Made by a program: the position numbers and the translations under genes
Assembly: GCA_029260765.1 (NCBI GenBank)
Contig: JAJDCP010000192.1
Coordinates: 35,270 to 99,269, forward strand
Reading direction: 5' to 3'
Source of the DNA: Planctomycetota bacterium
GTDB lineage: Bacteria; Planctomycetota; J058; JAJDCP01
DNA: 64,000 nucleotides
Shown here: in pieces, positions 27,131 through 36,900 of the stretch
How positions within the stretch are numbered: the first letter of the stretch is position 1
How the letters are laid out: every line of letters begins with the position of its first letter
Notes under the pieces: model-generated
Told to the model about the DNA's origin: nothing
The model's database searches: none
Seen by the model: the letters and a program-made list of their open reading frames with translations, nothing else

Positions 27131-29683
27131 ATGGACCCTGCTTCCATCGACATCAAGCAGCGCGCCTTCCTCACGCGTGACGGCATCGAGAGCACCCTGG
27201 CGGCGCGTTTCGAAGCCGCCGCCGACCATTTCTCCACCAGGCCAGCCCTCGTGCTCCCGGAAGGGAATTGGAGCTACGCCCAGCTCGAGGCGCGTGCCAA
27301 CGGCATCGCCCGGTTGCTGCTCGAGCAGTTGGGAGAAGGCTCCGCGCCGCTGCCGCTCTTGTTTCCACACGGTGCCTGGCAGATCGCGGCACTGCTCGGC
27401 GCGCTCAAGGCCGGCCGCGCGTGCGTGGTGCTCGATCCCTGCGCGCCGCAGCCGTACCTGCAGGGCCTGATCGCCCGCTTGGCACCCACGGGCCTGTTGG
27501 CCTGCGGCGAGACCATCTCTCTAGCCACCAAGCTGCACCCGCGCTGCTGGCAGGTAGAGCAACACCCCGAAGCGACCCGGCCCGCCCCGCGTGGCGGGCC
27601 GGGCAGTCCGGCCAGCATCGTCTTCACCTCTGGCAGCACCGGGACGCCGCGGGGGGTCATGCGCAGCCAGCGCTGCATCCTGCACAGGATCTGGCTCTAC
27701 GGGCAGGCCCGCGGCATCCGGCCCGAAGACCGCCAGTCCCACTTGTTCTCTTGCTGCTTCGTGGCGGCTGAGGCCGATGTCTGGGGAGCGCTGCTCAACG
27801 GCGCCGCCCTCTGTCCGCAGCCGCTCGCCAGGCTCGGCCTGCTCGACCTGCCAGGCTGGCTCGCAGACAGCCTGGTCAGCCTGCTGCATCCCCCTGTCAG
27901 CTGGTTCCGCCGCGCCATGCGGCTGTGGGAGGAGCACAAGCTGCCGCTCACTGCCCCGGCACTTCGGCTGGTCGCACTGGCAGGCGAGCCCGTCTACGGC
28001 GGGGATGTCGCGCGCTTCCGCCGGCTGTTCCCTGCCCGGGTCGAGCTGGTCCACCGCTTCTCGGCCAGTGAGACCAGCAACCTGACCAGCTGGGTCGTGC
28101 AGGGGAGCTGGCCTGTAGAACGCCGCATCCCCATCGGCAAGCCTGCTGCGGACAAGCATTTGCGCCTGGCAGAGCCTCCGAGCGGATCGGACGCCGACGG
28201 CGAGCTGCTGATCGAGAGCCGCTATCTGGCCGACGGCTACTGGCAGGATGCGGAGGAAACGGCGCGGCGCTTTTATTCCGCAGGCGACGGTCTGCGAGGT
28301 TTCCGCAGCGGCGACCTGCTGCGCCGTCTGCCCGACGGCGGATTCTTGCATTGCGGCCGCAGCGACCAGCAACTCAAGCTGCGCGGCCACCGCGTCGAGC
28401 CCAGTGAGGTCGAGGGGGCGTTGCTGGCCTTGAGCGGCGTGCGCGAGGCCGCCGTGCTCGCACATGCGCGGGGGAACGAACTCGAGCTGGTCGCGTGCGT
28501 CTCCCCACAGAACGCTGCAGATGGACTGCGGGAGCGGCTGGCAGAGCGGCTGCCCGCCCGGCTGCTGCCCAGCCGCATCATCGCTTTCGAGCTGCTGCCC
28601 TTGACGGCGACGGGGAAGATCGATCGCCAGGCGTTGGCGAGCGGGCTCCGCGAGGACGCCCAGACAGCTCCGCGTCCCCTTGCAGATGAAGTGCTGGAAG
28701 CGCGCATCCTGCGCTGTTTCACGGAGGTACTGGGACGCCCGGCGCTCCACCAGGAGGCCAGCTTCTGGGAGCTGGGGGGCGACTCGATTCTGGCGGCGGA
28801 GGTGTGTGCACGGCTGGGCCGTGAGCTCGGCCGCCAGATCATGCCCGAGGCGTTGCTCCGCGAACCGACGGCTGCGGGACTGGCAGGGTTGCTGCGGGCG
28901 CGCTGCCTGCCCAGCAGTGTGCTCGTGTTGGCACCCGGGCGCGGCCCGGGGATTCCCCTGTGTTGCGTCGACACACCGATGGTCTTCTCTGAGCTGGTGC
29001 AGCGGCTACCACCGGAGAGGCGTGTGCTCGGCCTTGCTTCGCCCCGCTTGGAGAGCATCCCGGCCATCGCCGAGGCCCTGCTCGAGGATCTGTTGGCCGC
29101 TCAACCGCGGGGTCCCTACGCGTTGCTCGGCTTTTCGTGGGGCGGTGTGGTCGCGTTCGAGCTCGGCCGCCAGCTCCAGCTGCGAGGCCATGCGTTGGGC
29201 TATCTGGGCCTCGTCGACACGCTCGGTCCCAAGCTGGGCGACAGCCACAGCATCCGCACCCCCGAGTGGGTGCAATTCGCCTGGCACACCGCGCTGCGGG
29301 TGCCCGTGCAGCTGGCACGCCTGTGGCGCATGCCTCAGCAGCAGCGCCGCAGCTTCTTGCGCGCCCGCGCCATCGACTTCCGCACCAGTCTGGTTCGGGC
29401 CCGCGGCACGCCTGCCGATGGCGAGGACCGGATGCGGCGTGTGCGCGCACGCGCCCGCCACCGCAGCCAACCCCTGGCCGGCCGGCTGACACTCTACCGG
29501 GCCGTAGCCCAGCCGCCCGCCGCTTGGGGCCGCCGGCAGCTGGGCTGGGAGGGCATGGCCGACACGGTCGAAGTGGTACCTGTCCCTTCGGTTCATGGCA
29601 TCGCGATGCTGCATGAGCCGTTGTGCGGCCTGATCAGCCGGCACGTGCAGGCAAGCTTGAGAGCTCTGGAGGGGCAGGAGTGA
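27131..29683 (+). CDS. single-module nonribosomal peptide synthetase, A-T-TE
   Basis: An 850-residue protein. Adenylation domain, about 15-510: ATP loop FTSGSTGTPRG (165-175), LAGEPVYGG, FSASETS in place of the usual YGPTE, SGDLLRRLPDGGF, and Lys496 in TATGKIDR. At the place of the substrate-binding Asp of amino-acid-activating domains (Asp235 of GrsA) it has Val211, in CFVAAEADVWGALLNG, so the substrate may not be an ordinary alpha-amino acid. Carrier domain, about 520-590: FWELGGDSILA with Ser552 for the phosphopantetheine arm. Thioesterase, about 600-840: GFSWGG with Ser669 and a late His in PSVHGIAML; its first strand lacks the usual HPxGG. It is in the middle of the + strand operon, and the next gene overlaps its stop (GTGA). 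Confidence 0.93.
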   Translation: MDPASIDIKQRAFLTRDGIESTLAARFEAAADHFSTRPALVLPEGNWSYAQLEARANGIARLLLEQLGEGSAPLPLLFPHGAWQIAALLGALKAGRACVVLDPCAPQPYLQGLIARLAPTGLLACGETISLATKLHPRCWQVEQHPEATRPAPRGGPGSPASIVFTSGSTGTPRGVMRSQRCILHRIWLYGQARGIRPEDRQSHLFSCCFVAAEADVWGALLNGAALCPQPLARLGLLDLPGWLADSLVSLLHPPVSWFRRAMRLWEEHKLPLTAPALRLVALAGEPVYGGDVARFRRLFPARVELVHRFSASETSNLTSWVVQGSWPVERRIPIGKPAADKHLRLAEPPSGSDADGELLIESRYLADGYWQDAEETARRFYSAGDGLRGFRSGDLLRRLPDGGFLHCGRSDQQLKLRGHRVEPSEVEGALLALSGVREAAVLAHARGNELELVACVSPQNAADGLRERLAERLPARLLPSRIIAFELLPLTATGKIDRQALASGLREDAQTAPRPLADEVLEARILRCFTEVLGRPALHQEASFWELGGDSILAAEVCARLGRELGRQIMPEALLREPTAAGLAGLLRARCLPSSVLVLAPGRGPGIPLCCVDTPMVFSELVQRLPPERRVLGLASPRLESIPAIAEALLEDLLAAQPRGPYALLGFSWGGVVAFELGRQLQLRGHALGYLGLVDTLGPKLGDSHSIRTPEWVQFAWHTALRVPVQLARLWRMPQQQRRSFLRARAIDFRTSLVRARGTPADGEDRMRRVRARARHRSQPLAGRLTLYRAVAQPPAAWGRRQLGWEGMADTVEVVPVPSVHGIAMLHEPLCGLISRHVQASLRALEGQE

Positions 29684-30582
29684 CCGTCCCCGCGCGGTTC
29701 GAAGCCCGTGACGGTCTGTGGGGAACAGCCCAGCAGGCCCGCCTCGATGCACTGCTATTGCAGGCCGGAGCGGTTCTGATTCACGGGCTCGATGTCGTTC
29801 AACCTGGTCCTCTGGAAGACCTCGCGCGCGCTTCGGGATCGCCGTTGGTGGGCTCCTACCCTGAGTTGCCCGCGTTGCCAGGTCGTGTGAGCTACAGCGT
29901 CACTCCCTACCCCACACAACGCTGGATCGAGTTCCACAACGAGGCGGCCCACCGAGCGCGCTGGCCGTTGCGGCTGGTATTCTGCTGCGCGATCCCCGCC
30001 GCCCAGGGAGGCGGAACGCCGGTGGTCGACATGCGGCGCCTGCGCGAGCGCCTGCCAACGAGCTTCAAGGCTCGCGTCGAACGCCAGGGCCTGCTCTACC
30101 GACGCCGCTTCCTGCCCGGCCTGGACCAACCCTGGCAGCAGGTCTTCGGCAGCGACGATCCGCAGGTCGTCGCCGCACTCTGCCGGCAACGCGGCGAAGA
30201 CTGTTGTTTCGAAGGCCCCGGCGTGCGCGTCCAGCGTCGCGCTCAGCCGCTGCGTGTGCATCCAGAGACCGGTGAGGAGGTCTTCTTCAGCCAACTGCTG
30301 CTGCACCATCCGCGGCTGCTTCCGCCGGAGGTACGGGAGGCCGCCGTGCTGCTGTTTGGTCCCGAGGCATTGCCCCGCGACCTGCGCTACGGCGACGGCT
30401 CCCCGCTGTGCGACGACCTGGTCGACGAGATCGCCGGGCTGCACCATGAGTTGGCGCTGCGCTTCGACTGGCAAGCCGGCGACGTGCTGGTCATCGACAA
30501 CCTGCTGGCGTCCCACGCCCGCGAGCCCTACCAAGGGGCGCGGCAACATTTTGTGGCGCTGGTGGGCGAGGATGGCCCATGA
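29680..30582 (+). CDS. TauD/SyrP-type Fe(II)/2-oxoglutarate dioxygenase
   Basis: A 300-residue protein starting at GTG 29680, which overlaps the synthetase stop by four bases. The iron-binding facial triad is visible: His86 and Glu88 in IEFHNEAAH (the HxE form used by AsnO/SyrP-like hydroxylases rather than HxD) and His279 in DNLLASHAREPYQG, with Arg288 to hold 2-oxoglutarate. Enzymes of this group hydroxylate amino acids free or bound to a synthetase carrier. Its position between the A-T-TE synthetase and the next hydroxylase makes beta-hydroxylation of a building block the likely job; the substrate is inferred, not shown. The next gene overlaps by ATGA. Confidence 0.9.
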   Translation: MTVPARFEARDGLWGTAQQARLDALLLQAGAVLIHGLDVVQPGPLEDLARASGSPLVGSYPELPALPGRVSYSVTPYPTQRWIEFHNEAAHRARWPLRLVFCCAIPAAQGGGTPVVDMRRLRERLPTSFKARVERQGLLYRRRFLPGLDQPWQQVFGSDDPQVVAALCRQRGEDCCFEGPGVRVQRRAQPLRVHPETGEEVFFSQLLLHHPRLLPPEVREAAVLLFGPEALPRDLRYGDGSPLCDDLVDEIAGLHHELALRFDWQAGDVLVIDNLLASHAREPYQGARQHFVALVGEDGP

Positions 30583-32177
30583 CCGGTTTCGACAAGAGCG
30601 CGGCGGCGCTGCCCGCCTGCCGGCGTCTGCGCATCGAGTTCGATCCTGCGCCGCTGCTGGCAGAATGGGACCTCGCGCTGTGGCCCGCGGCCGAGATCAC
30701 ACTGGCAGCCGGCCGTAAGCGTTGCTTTCTGCTCGGTGGCGTCGGCGACCACGCGCCACGGCCCCGTTCACAGCTCGCGCAGCTGCCCGCCGTGCGGAGG
30801 CTCTTGACGGAGGAGTTGCCGGGACGGCTGCTGCGCGCACACTACTCGCTGCTCGAGCCAGGCAGCCGCGTCACCGTGCATTCCGACGGGCAACGCCAGC
30901 ATGCCTTCTACAACCGCAGCGTGCGCCTGCACCTGCCCCTGGTTTCGAATCCGGGCTGCGTGGTCTATGCGGCGGGCGGCCTCTACCAGCCGCTGCCGGG
31001 CGAAATCTGGATGCTCGACAATCTGCGGCCCCACGGTGCGCTCAACCATGGCAACGCGGCGCGCATCCACCTGATCGTCGACCTCGAACCAGACCCACGC
31101 CTGCTGCAACTGGTGTCCGATCCGTGCGCCGAAGAGGCTGTCGAAGACCCCCCGCTGATGCACGCGCTGCACGCGCAGCCGAGCCGCCTCGCTCGCGGTC
31201 TCGCACGTCTTCGCCGGCACCGGCCCCTGGGCAGGCTGCATTGTCCCCCCGCCGCGCCGGCGCGCGTGGTCGTCCACATTGGCCGCCATCGCGCCGCCAG
31301 CACCTGGCTGCAGACCCGCCTGTTTCCCCGTCTCAGCCCCTGGGTCTGTAGCGACCGGCGGCTGGCCTCGCGGCTGCAAGCGACCCGCTTCGATCCCCAA
31401 CGTTTCCGGCGCTTTGTGCTCGCGCGCTGTGCCGGCCCCCAGCGTCCCGGCGGTGACCCCCAGCTGCTACTGCTTTCGCGCGAGGCGCTCTCCTTTGCGC
31501 GCCGGGGAACGCTGCTCCGGACGGCCGAAAACCTCGCCCGCGCCTGGCCCGAGGCGCGCATCGTGTGCGTGCTGCGGGAGCAGCGAGACCTGCTCGTCTC
31601 GCTCTATCTGTGGCGCACCTGCAAGCATTTCCAGACTTTGAGCCTGGCGGAGTTCGCGCAACGGCTGCTCGCCTCCCCCGAACGTGAGCTGTTGTTCCAC
31701 CATCCGGTCATCGAGACCTACCAACAGGTCTTGGGCCGCCCACGCCTTCTGGTACTTCCCTACGAGCAACTGCGGCGCACCCCACAGGTGTTCTTGCGCC
31801 AACTGCTGGACTTCATCGCACCCGGACAGACGCCGCCCTCCGGTCTGGCTCCCGTCAACCAGACGCTGCGCCAGACGGGCGCGGTGCGCGGTCTTCTGGC
31901 GGCCAACCGGCTGGTACGCCGCCTGTCCCCCTTCGCCCCGGCCGTCCGCCAGCTGCTCGGCCCCTCGACGTGGAGCCTGTTGCGGCGCCGCCTGGCCGAC
32001 TTCAACAGGTTGCGGGTGAGCCGGCTGGCGGCGAGCTGGCGGCCCGGCGGAGCGCTCGAGCTGCCTCCCGAGGTGCTCGCGCGCGACCTCCCCGAGATCG
32101 CGGCCTCGAACGCACGCGTCGAGCAGCTGACAGACCTCGATCTTCGATCGTGGGGCTATCTCTCATCGAGGCGGTAG
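30579..32177 (+). CDS. Asp/Asn-hydroxylase-like domain fused to a sulfotransferase
   Basis: A 532-residue two-domain protein. Residues about 45-170 read like the aspartyl/asparaginyl beta-hydroxylase family: VTVHSDGQRQHAFYNRSVRL HLPL with His101 and Asp103, then NPGCVVYAAGG, PGEIWMLDNLRPHGALNHGN with His152, and ARIHLIVDLE holding the 2-oxoglutarate Arg. Residues about 228-530 look like a sulfotransferase: VVHIGRHRAASTWLQ in the position of the PAPS loop, and CVLREQRDLLVSLYLWR as the 3'-phosphate site. The PAPS loop is unusual (GRHRAAST for xPRSGTT), so binding should be tested. Fusion implies hydroxylation and sulfation of the same molecule, one after the other. It ends the + operon and overlaps the converging sulfotransferase gene by 22 bases. 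Confidence 0.88.
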   Translation: MTGFDKSAAALPACRRLRIEFDPAPLLAEWDLALWPAAEITLAAGRKRCFLLGGVGDHAPRPRSQLAQLPAVRRLLTEELPGRLLRAHYSLLEPGSRVTVHSDGQRQHAFYNRSVRLHLPLVSNPGCVVYAAGGLYQPLPGEIWMLDNLRPHGALNHGNAARIHLIVDLEPDPRLLQLVSDPCAEEAVEDPPLMHALHAQPSRLARGLARLRRHRPLGRLHCPPAAPARVVVHIGRHRAASTWLQTRLFPRLSPWVCSDRRLASRLQATRFDPQRFRRFVLARCAGPQRPGGDPQLLLLSREALSFARRGTLLRTAENLARAWPEARIVCVLREQRDLLVSLYLWRTCKHFQTLSLAEFAQRLLASPERELLFHHPVIETYQQVLGRPRLLVLPYEQLRRTPQVFLRQLLDFIAPGQTPPSGLAPVNQTLRQTGAVRGLLAANRLVRRLSPFAPAVRQLLGPSTWSLLRRRLADFNRLRVSRLAASWRPGGALELPPEVLARDLPEIAASNARVEQLTDLDLRSWGYLSSRR

Positions 32178-33049
32178 CTGGCCAGGAAGGGCACGCCCGC
32201 CATCCGCCGGGCGACTTCCTCAAGCAAGGCCGGGCTCCACTTCCACTGATCGCGCGTACGCCGTGGCGTAGCGCGCACGACCGTGCGGCAGTCAACCAGC
32301 CAGTCCGCAGGCGCGGGCACGCCCAGAAATGCGGCCAGCTGCCGCAAGCCCCCCTCGGGATCTGCCAAGAAGTCTTCGTGCCGCAGCTCGTGGATGCGTG
32401 TGGACCCCAGCTTGCGCTTGAGCTCGCAGATGGTCTGGCACAGGCTGAAATAATAGCGGACGCTGTCGGCCAGGCTCAATGCGCGCCCCTTGCGCAGAGC
32501 GATGCTGGCGATCGCGTCGCAGGGATGGCGCACGCAATGCACAAAACGCAGGCGTGAGAATACACGCTCAAGCCTGCCGAGCAGCCAGGGCCGGGCCTGC
32601 AGGCGCAACACAAGACCCTCGCCGTGCTTGTCTCCCAGCACACGCAATTGCCGGAAGCGGCCCTGCCACTGGCCAGGCACGCCATAGTCAACGCTCCGTC
32701 CCGCGTGCCCCTGCGAGCGTTGGTGCAGCGCAGCACGCTGCGAGCTGTCGAGCAGCAGGCTGTAGATCTGACGGCGGGGGAAGCCGGCCAGCACCAGCCG
32801 CAAGACGCCGAGCTCTTGCGCCAGCATCACCTGTGGATGCGCATCGAGCAGCGCTCCCACCAACGTGTGGCCGCTGCGGGGGCAGCCCAGAAACAAGCAG
32901 ATGGTCTCGAGCTGAGCGAACACCCCCCGGTCGCGCGGCAGCAGAGCCAATGAACGCAGGAAGTCCCCCGCCAGGACTCGTAGCTGCCGCAGCCTCGACG
33001 GCAGGTGGCGGCCCCGCAAGAGGGCGTTGGCTGTGGATGGCGCGGACAT
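32156..33049 (-). CDS. sulfotransferase (PAPS-dependent family)
   Basis: A 297-residue protein from ATG 33049; longer in-frame starts overlap the divergent gene and are rejected. The phosphosulfate loop is FLGCPRSGHTLVGALLDAHP, PRSGHT at residues 57-62 with His in place of the first Thr of PRSGTT, followed by QVMLAQELGVL. The 3'-phosphate motif is CVRHPCDAIASIALRKG, and HEDFLADPEGGLRQLAAFLG closes the fold. It is clearly related, along its whole length, to the divergent gene at 33122: both share the PRSGH loop, the (S/Q)HEL or QEL helix, GDK(N/H)G and the R(H/N)P(C/W)D motif. Acceptor unknown; the surroundings suggest the synthetase product. Confidence 0.88.
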   Translation of the reverse strand: MSAPSTANALLRGRHLPSRLRQLRVLAGDFLRSLALLPRDRGVFAQLETICLFLGCPRSGHTLVGALLDAHPQVMLAQELGVLRLVLAGFPRRQIYSLLLDSSQRAALHQRSQGHAGRSVDYGVPGQWQGRFRQLRVLGDKHGEGLVLRLQARPWLLGRLERVFSRLRFVHCVRHPCDAIASIALRKGRALSLADSVRYYFSLCQTICELKRKLGSTRIHELRHEDFLADPEGGLRQLAAFLGVPAPADWLVDCRTVVRATPRRTRDQWKWSPALLEEVARRMAGVPFLASYRLDER

Positions 33050-33121
33050 CGATGGCTGCCCCTGGTGTGGCGGGATTCCGCAGTGTAGCGTATCGGCGGT
33101 CTGCGTCCGACCGGAGGATCC

Positions 33122-33943
33122 GTGAAAGAGCTTGCACGCCGCGCCGCGCTGTTCGCGCGTGCCTGGCTCGACGCTGTGCGCTTGCGGTCTGTCTTCGCGC
33201 AGGTACAGAGATACTGCTTTTTCATCGGCTGGCCGCGCAGCGGCCACAGCATCGTCGCTACGCTGCTCAACGCGCACCCCCACGCGGTGATCTCCCACGA
33301 GCTGAACGCCCTGGAGCAGGTGCGGCGTGGACGCATCCGCAATCACCTGTACGCCTCGATCCTGTTGCGAGATCAGTGGTTCGCAGCCCAGGAACGCCGC
33401 TCGCAAGGCTACAACTACCTGCTGCCTGGCCAACACCAGGGCAGCTTTCGACGCTTGACGCTGATCGGCGACAAGAACGGCGGCGCCAGCAGCCGCCTGC
33501 TGGGCCGAGATCCGGGGTTGTTGCTGCGGCTCCGCGGCCTGGTCGGGGTGCCCCTGCGCATCATTCGGGTGGTGCGCAACCCCTGGGACGTCATCGCGAC
33601 CATCGCGCGCAAACACAGTATGAGCCTGCCCCAGGCACGCGCATGGTTCTTCGCGATGGCCCGGGATCAGCTGGTGATCGAGCGCTACCTGTGGCCCGGC
33701 GAGCTGTACAGCCTGGTGCACGCCGACTTGATCGCGGCGCCCCGCGAGGGCTTGCGCGAGCTCGCGGGTTTTCTCGGCTTGGAGCCGCGCCCCGATTGGC
33801 TGGGGGCCTGCGCTGCAAGCCTCTTCCCGCGGCCTCACAAGAGCCGCGAACAGGTGGTCTGGAGCCCCGACGAGCGGGCCGCCATCGCCGAAGAGCTACC
33901 GCGCTACCCCTTCTTTCGGCGCTGGGTCGGGCAGGCGCGCTAG
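33122..33943 (+). CDS. sulfotransferase (PAPS-dependent family), paralogue
   Basis: A 273-residue protein starting at GTG 33122, with GGAGG just upstream. The phosphosulfate loop is FIGWPRSGHSIVATLLNAHP (PRSGHS at residues 38-43), then AVISHELNALE, LIGDKNGGASS, and the 3'-phosphate motif VVRNPWDVIATIARKH. The ending FLGLEPRPDWLGACAASLF matches the end of the divergent paralogue (FLGVPAPADWLVDC). Only 72 bases separate the two starts, which must hold both promoters. A strong hairpin follows its stop at 33958-33978. Acceptor unknown; sulfation of the locus product is inferred from position. Confidence 0.88.
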   Translation: MKELARRAALFARAWLDAVRLRSVFAQVQRYCFFIGWPRSGHSIVATLLNAHPHAVISHELNALEQVRRGRIRNHLYASILLRDQWFAAQERRSQGYNYLLPGQHQGSFRRLTLIGDKNGGASSRLLGRDPGLLLRLRGLVGVPLRIIRVVRNPWDVIATIARKHSMSLPQARAWFFAMARDQLVIERYLWPGELYSLVHADLIAAPREGLRELAGFLGLEPRPDWLGACAASLFPRPHKSREQVVWSPDERAAIAEELPRYPFFRRWVGQAR

Positions 33944-33957
33944 CAGCGCGGGCCTTC

Positions 33958-33978
33958 GGGCGGGGGTAAACCCCGCCC
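33958..33978. terminator. strong hairpin, likely bidirectional terminator
   Basis: GGGCGGGG (33958-33965) pairs perfectly with CCCCGCCC (33971-33978) around a five-base loop, GTAAA. It fills the 38-base gap between two converging stop codons (33943 and 33982), the expected place for a shared terminator. It lacks a T-run on either side; it could also be one copy of a dispersed genomic palindrome. Confidence 0.6.
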
Positions 33979-33981
33979 CTA

Positions 33982-36900
33982 CTAGCAGCCTTCTTCGGGA
34001 GCTGCCAGACTAGCCTCGATGCACGCCAGTAAGCCATCCAGCTGGCCTTGAGCGGTTGCGTCCGAAAACAGCGCGCGGCTCGACTCCAACCAACCGCTCA
34101 GTGCGCCCCGACCTCGGTCGACCAGCACCAGGGAGAGATCGACCTTGGATAGCTCGCGCGGTACGGTGTGCGGCTCGAGGCGCAGTCCCGCGGCCTGATG
34201 GCGCGCGGGTCCCACCCGATGCAGCAGGCAACGGGCGCGGAACGGGAGCTCGGCGGCGATCTCTTCACTGGGCAGCTGCTGGTGGGCGAAAGCGAACGCG
34301 AGGGCCTCCCTCTCGGCCTGCAAACGGCTACGGAAGGACGCATTCTGGGGCACCTGGCTGCGCAGCAACAGCGTGTTGGCCAGGGGACCGACCAGCTCGG
34401 GCAGGTCCCAGACCTGACGGTTGGCACTCATCGTCGCCACGCACAGGTCTTCCTGGCCCGAGAGCTTCGCCAGGAATGCCTTGAAGGCGGCGACGACGGC
34501 CGTCGTACAGGTGGCACCGTGGGCGCGTGCGAGCTGCCGCAGGCGCTCACTGAGGGGGGCCGGCAGCCGCAGCGCCAGGCGTCGGCCCGTGTGCTCACCC
34601 GCTGCCGGCCGGCGGCCGTCGGCGGGCAGTTCCAGCGCTTCGGCACCCGCCAGCCGCGACCGCCAGGCCCTTCGCTGCGCGTCGGCCTCGGCTCCTGCCA
34701 GCCAACAGACCTGGCGCGTGACAAAATCGGAGAAGCGCGCGGGCGGCGCCGGCAGGGGAGCCCCGTCAGCCAGGGCCGCATAGACCGCGAGCAGCTCGGG
34801 AAAGAGCACCCCAGCGCGCCAGCCCTCGCCGTGGACCGGGATGCCCAGCGAGAAACAGTCGGCCACCAGATGATGGCTACGCAGGCACAGCAGGTGCTCG
34901 CTCGCGGAGCGCCGCCAGAGCTGGAATTCCACCTGCGGGCCCGTCCGCGCCAGAGGCTTTTCACCCAGGGCGCGCAAGCGAGCCGCGAGCTCAAACTCGC
35001 TGGCTGAGGCGAGATCTTCCACCTCCAGCCGGGGCAGCGCGAAGGCCTCCGGTTCCTGCCAGCATCCCTCGGGGCCTTCATGGAACGAGGACAAGAGCAC
35101 AGGATGGCGCGCACAGACGAGCTGCAGAGCTTCGGCCAGGCGGTCCGGCTCGAGGGGCCCACGCAGCCAGACGGCTCGGGGAATGACCAGCGATGCGCCC
35201 GCCTCGCCATGAGTCTGCAGGTAGCGCCGTTGCGCTGCGGTCAACGGCAGCTTACCGCGGCCAGGGGCAGCCGCAGACGCGCCACGAACCTTCGCGCGCG
35301 CCAACTCCTGGCCCAGGGCCGCCAGGCTCCCGGTCTGGAACAGGGCGCGCAGCGGGAGCTCGAGCCCCAGCCGTTCCTGCAGCCGCGAGCGGGCCTGCAG
35401 GGCCAATAGCGAGTGGCCCCCCAGCGCGAAGAAATTGTCGCTGCGGGCCGGCCGGCATCCAAGCAGCTCTTCCCAGACCTCGGTCACGACCTGCTCGATG
35501 GCCTGGGAAGGTGCCGGCAGCGGCACAACAGATGCCTGCGCCGGCGTCGGCAGGATCCCCTCGCGGGTGCTCCGGAGCGGCTCCAACAGACTGCGCAGGG
35601 GAGCATTTGGGCGCGCGCACAGAGCAGCGAGCAGGCGCGAGAAGTCGTCGAGCAACGCCTGCATGGGCGGCTCGTCGAAGAGCGCCTGCTGGTAGACCAG
35701 GACCAGGCTCAGGCTGCCTTGCACTTCTTTGAGGTACAAGGTCAGGGCGAAACGAGCGAGCGGGGGAACCAGCGTAGGAAAGCTGATGCCCGGCGGAGCT
35801 TCCGGCAACGGAGGACGCTCAAGGAAGTTGAACAACACATCGAACAGGGGATGACGCCGCAGGTCGCGCGGGCCGCAGACCTCAGCGACCACCTGGCCAA
35901 AGTCCACCTCGCGATGCTGCAGGGCCTGCAGGCAGGTCGCGCGCACACGCTGCAAGAACTCCACAAAACTCAGCGCGCCGCGGCAATCGTTGCGCAGCGC
36001 GAACAGGTGGATGCAGCAGCCGATCAGATCGCTCAGCTCGGGCCGGTCACGCTGCGAGAAGGGCGCTCCGCAGGTGATGTCGTGGGCCCCCGTCCAACCG
36101 TGCAGCAGCAGCTGGAAGCCGGCCAACAACACCTGGAAGAGCGTCGCCTGCTGATCCGCTGCCAGAGCGGCCAGGGCCGCCACCTGCTGGCCCGACAGGC
36201 GCGCACGACAGCTGCCGGCGCGGTAGTCCTGCCGGTCCGGACGCGGACGCGCGGTAGGCAGGGGCAGAGGAAGCACATCGCGCAGCTGTGCGCGCCAGTA
36301 GTCCATCGCGGCGGGCACAGCCGGCCGGGCGCGCTGCCACGCGGCGAGGTCCGCGACCTGCACCGGCAAGCGGGGCAGCCCCGCCGGAGGATCTTGCAGC
36401 AGAGCCGCCAGGTCGCGCAGCAGCACGGGGCGCGACCAGGCATCGAAAGCCAGATGATGCACGGTCAGCAGCAACAGCTCGGAGCCATCCTCTTCTTGCA
36501 GCAGCCGCGCCCGCAGCGGGTGTTCCTTCTCCAGGTCGAAGCGCCGGCGCAGCTCAGCCTCGCCCAGGCGCTTGCGATCGACCTCCGCAGGTTCCGCCTG
36601 CAAGCTCACGCGGGACGCGCAGTCGACCACCTGCACCGGACGTCCAGCCTGCAGCGGAAATCGGCTACGCAGCACCTCGTGCCGCTCGCAGAGGTGCTCC
36701 AGAGCCTTCGCCAGCGCGCCCGCAGCAAAGCCCTGTTCGCTGTGCACGGCGACCAGCAGGTTGTAGGCCGCTTCGGGTTCTAGCTGCGCGTGCAACCAGA
36801 GGCGCTCCTGGATCGGTGAGACGGGCAGCGGCCCGCCGCGCTGCACCGGCAGCAGCGGTGTCTCCAGCGGAGCTGCCGGTCCTTGCTGACCCGCCAGCCA

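Noticed and set aside
32479..33969. Nearly 500-codon + strand frame overlapping both sulfotransferase genes
   Set aside because: Its translation is Arg/Ala/Pro-rich low complexity without motifs; the two sulfotransferases have clear PAPS motifs in their own frames.
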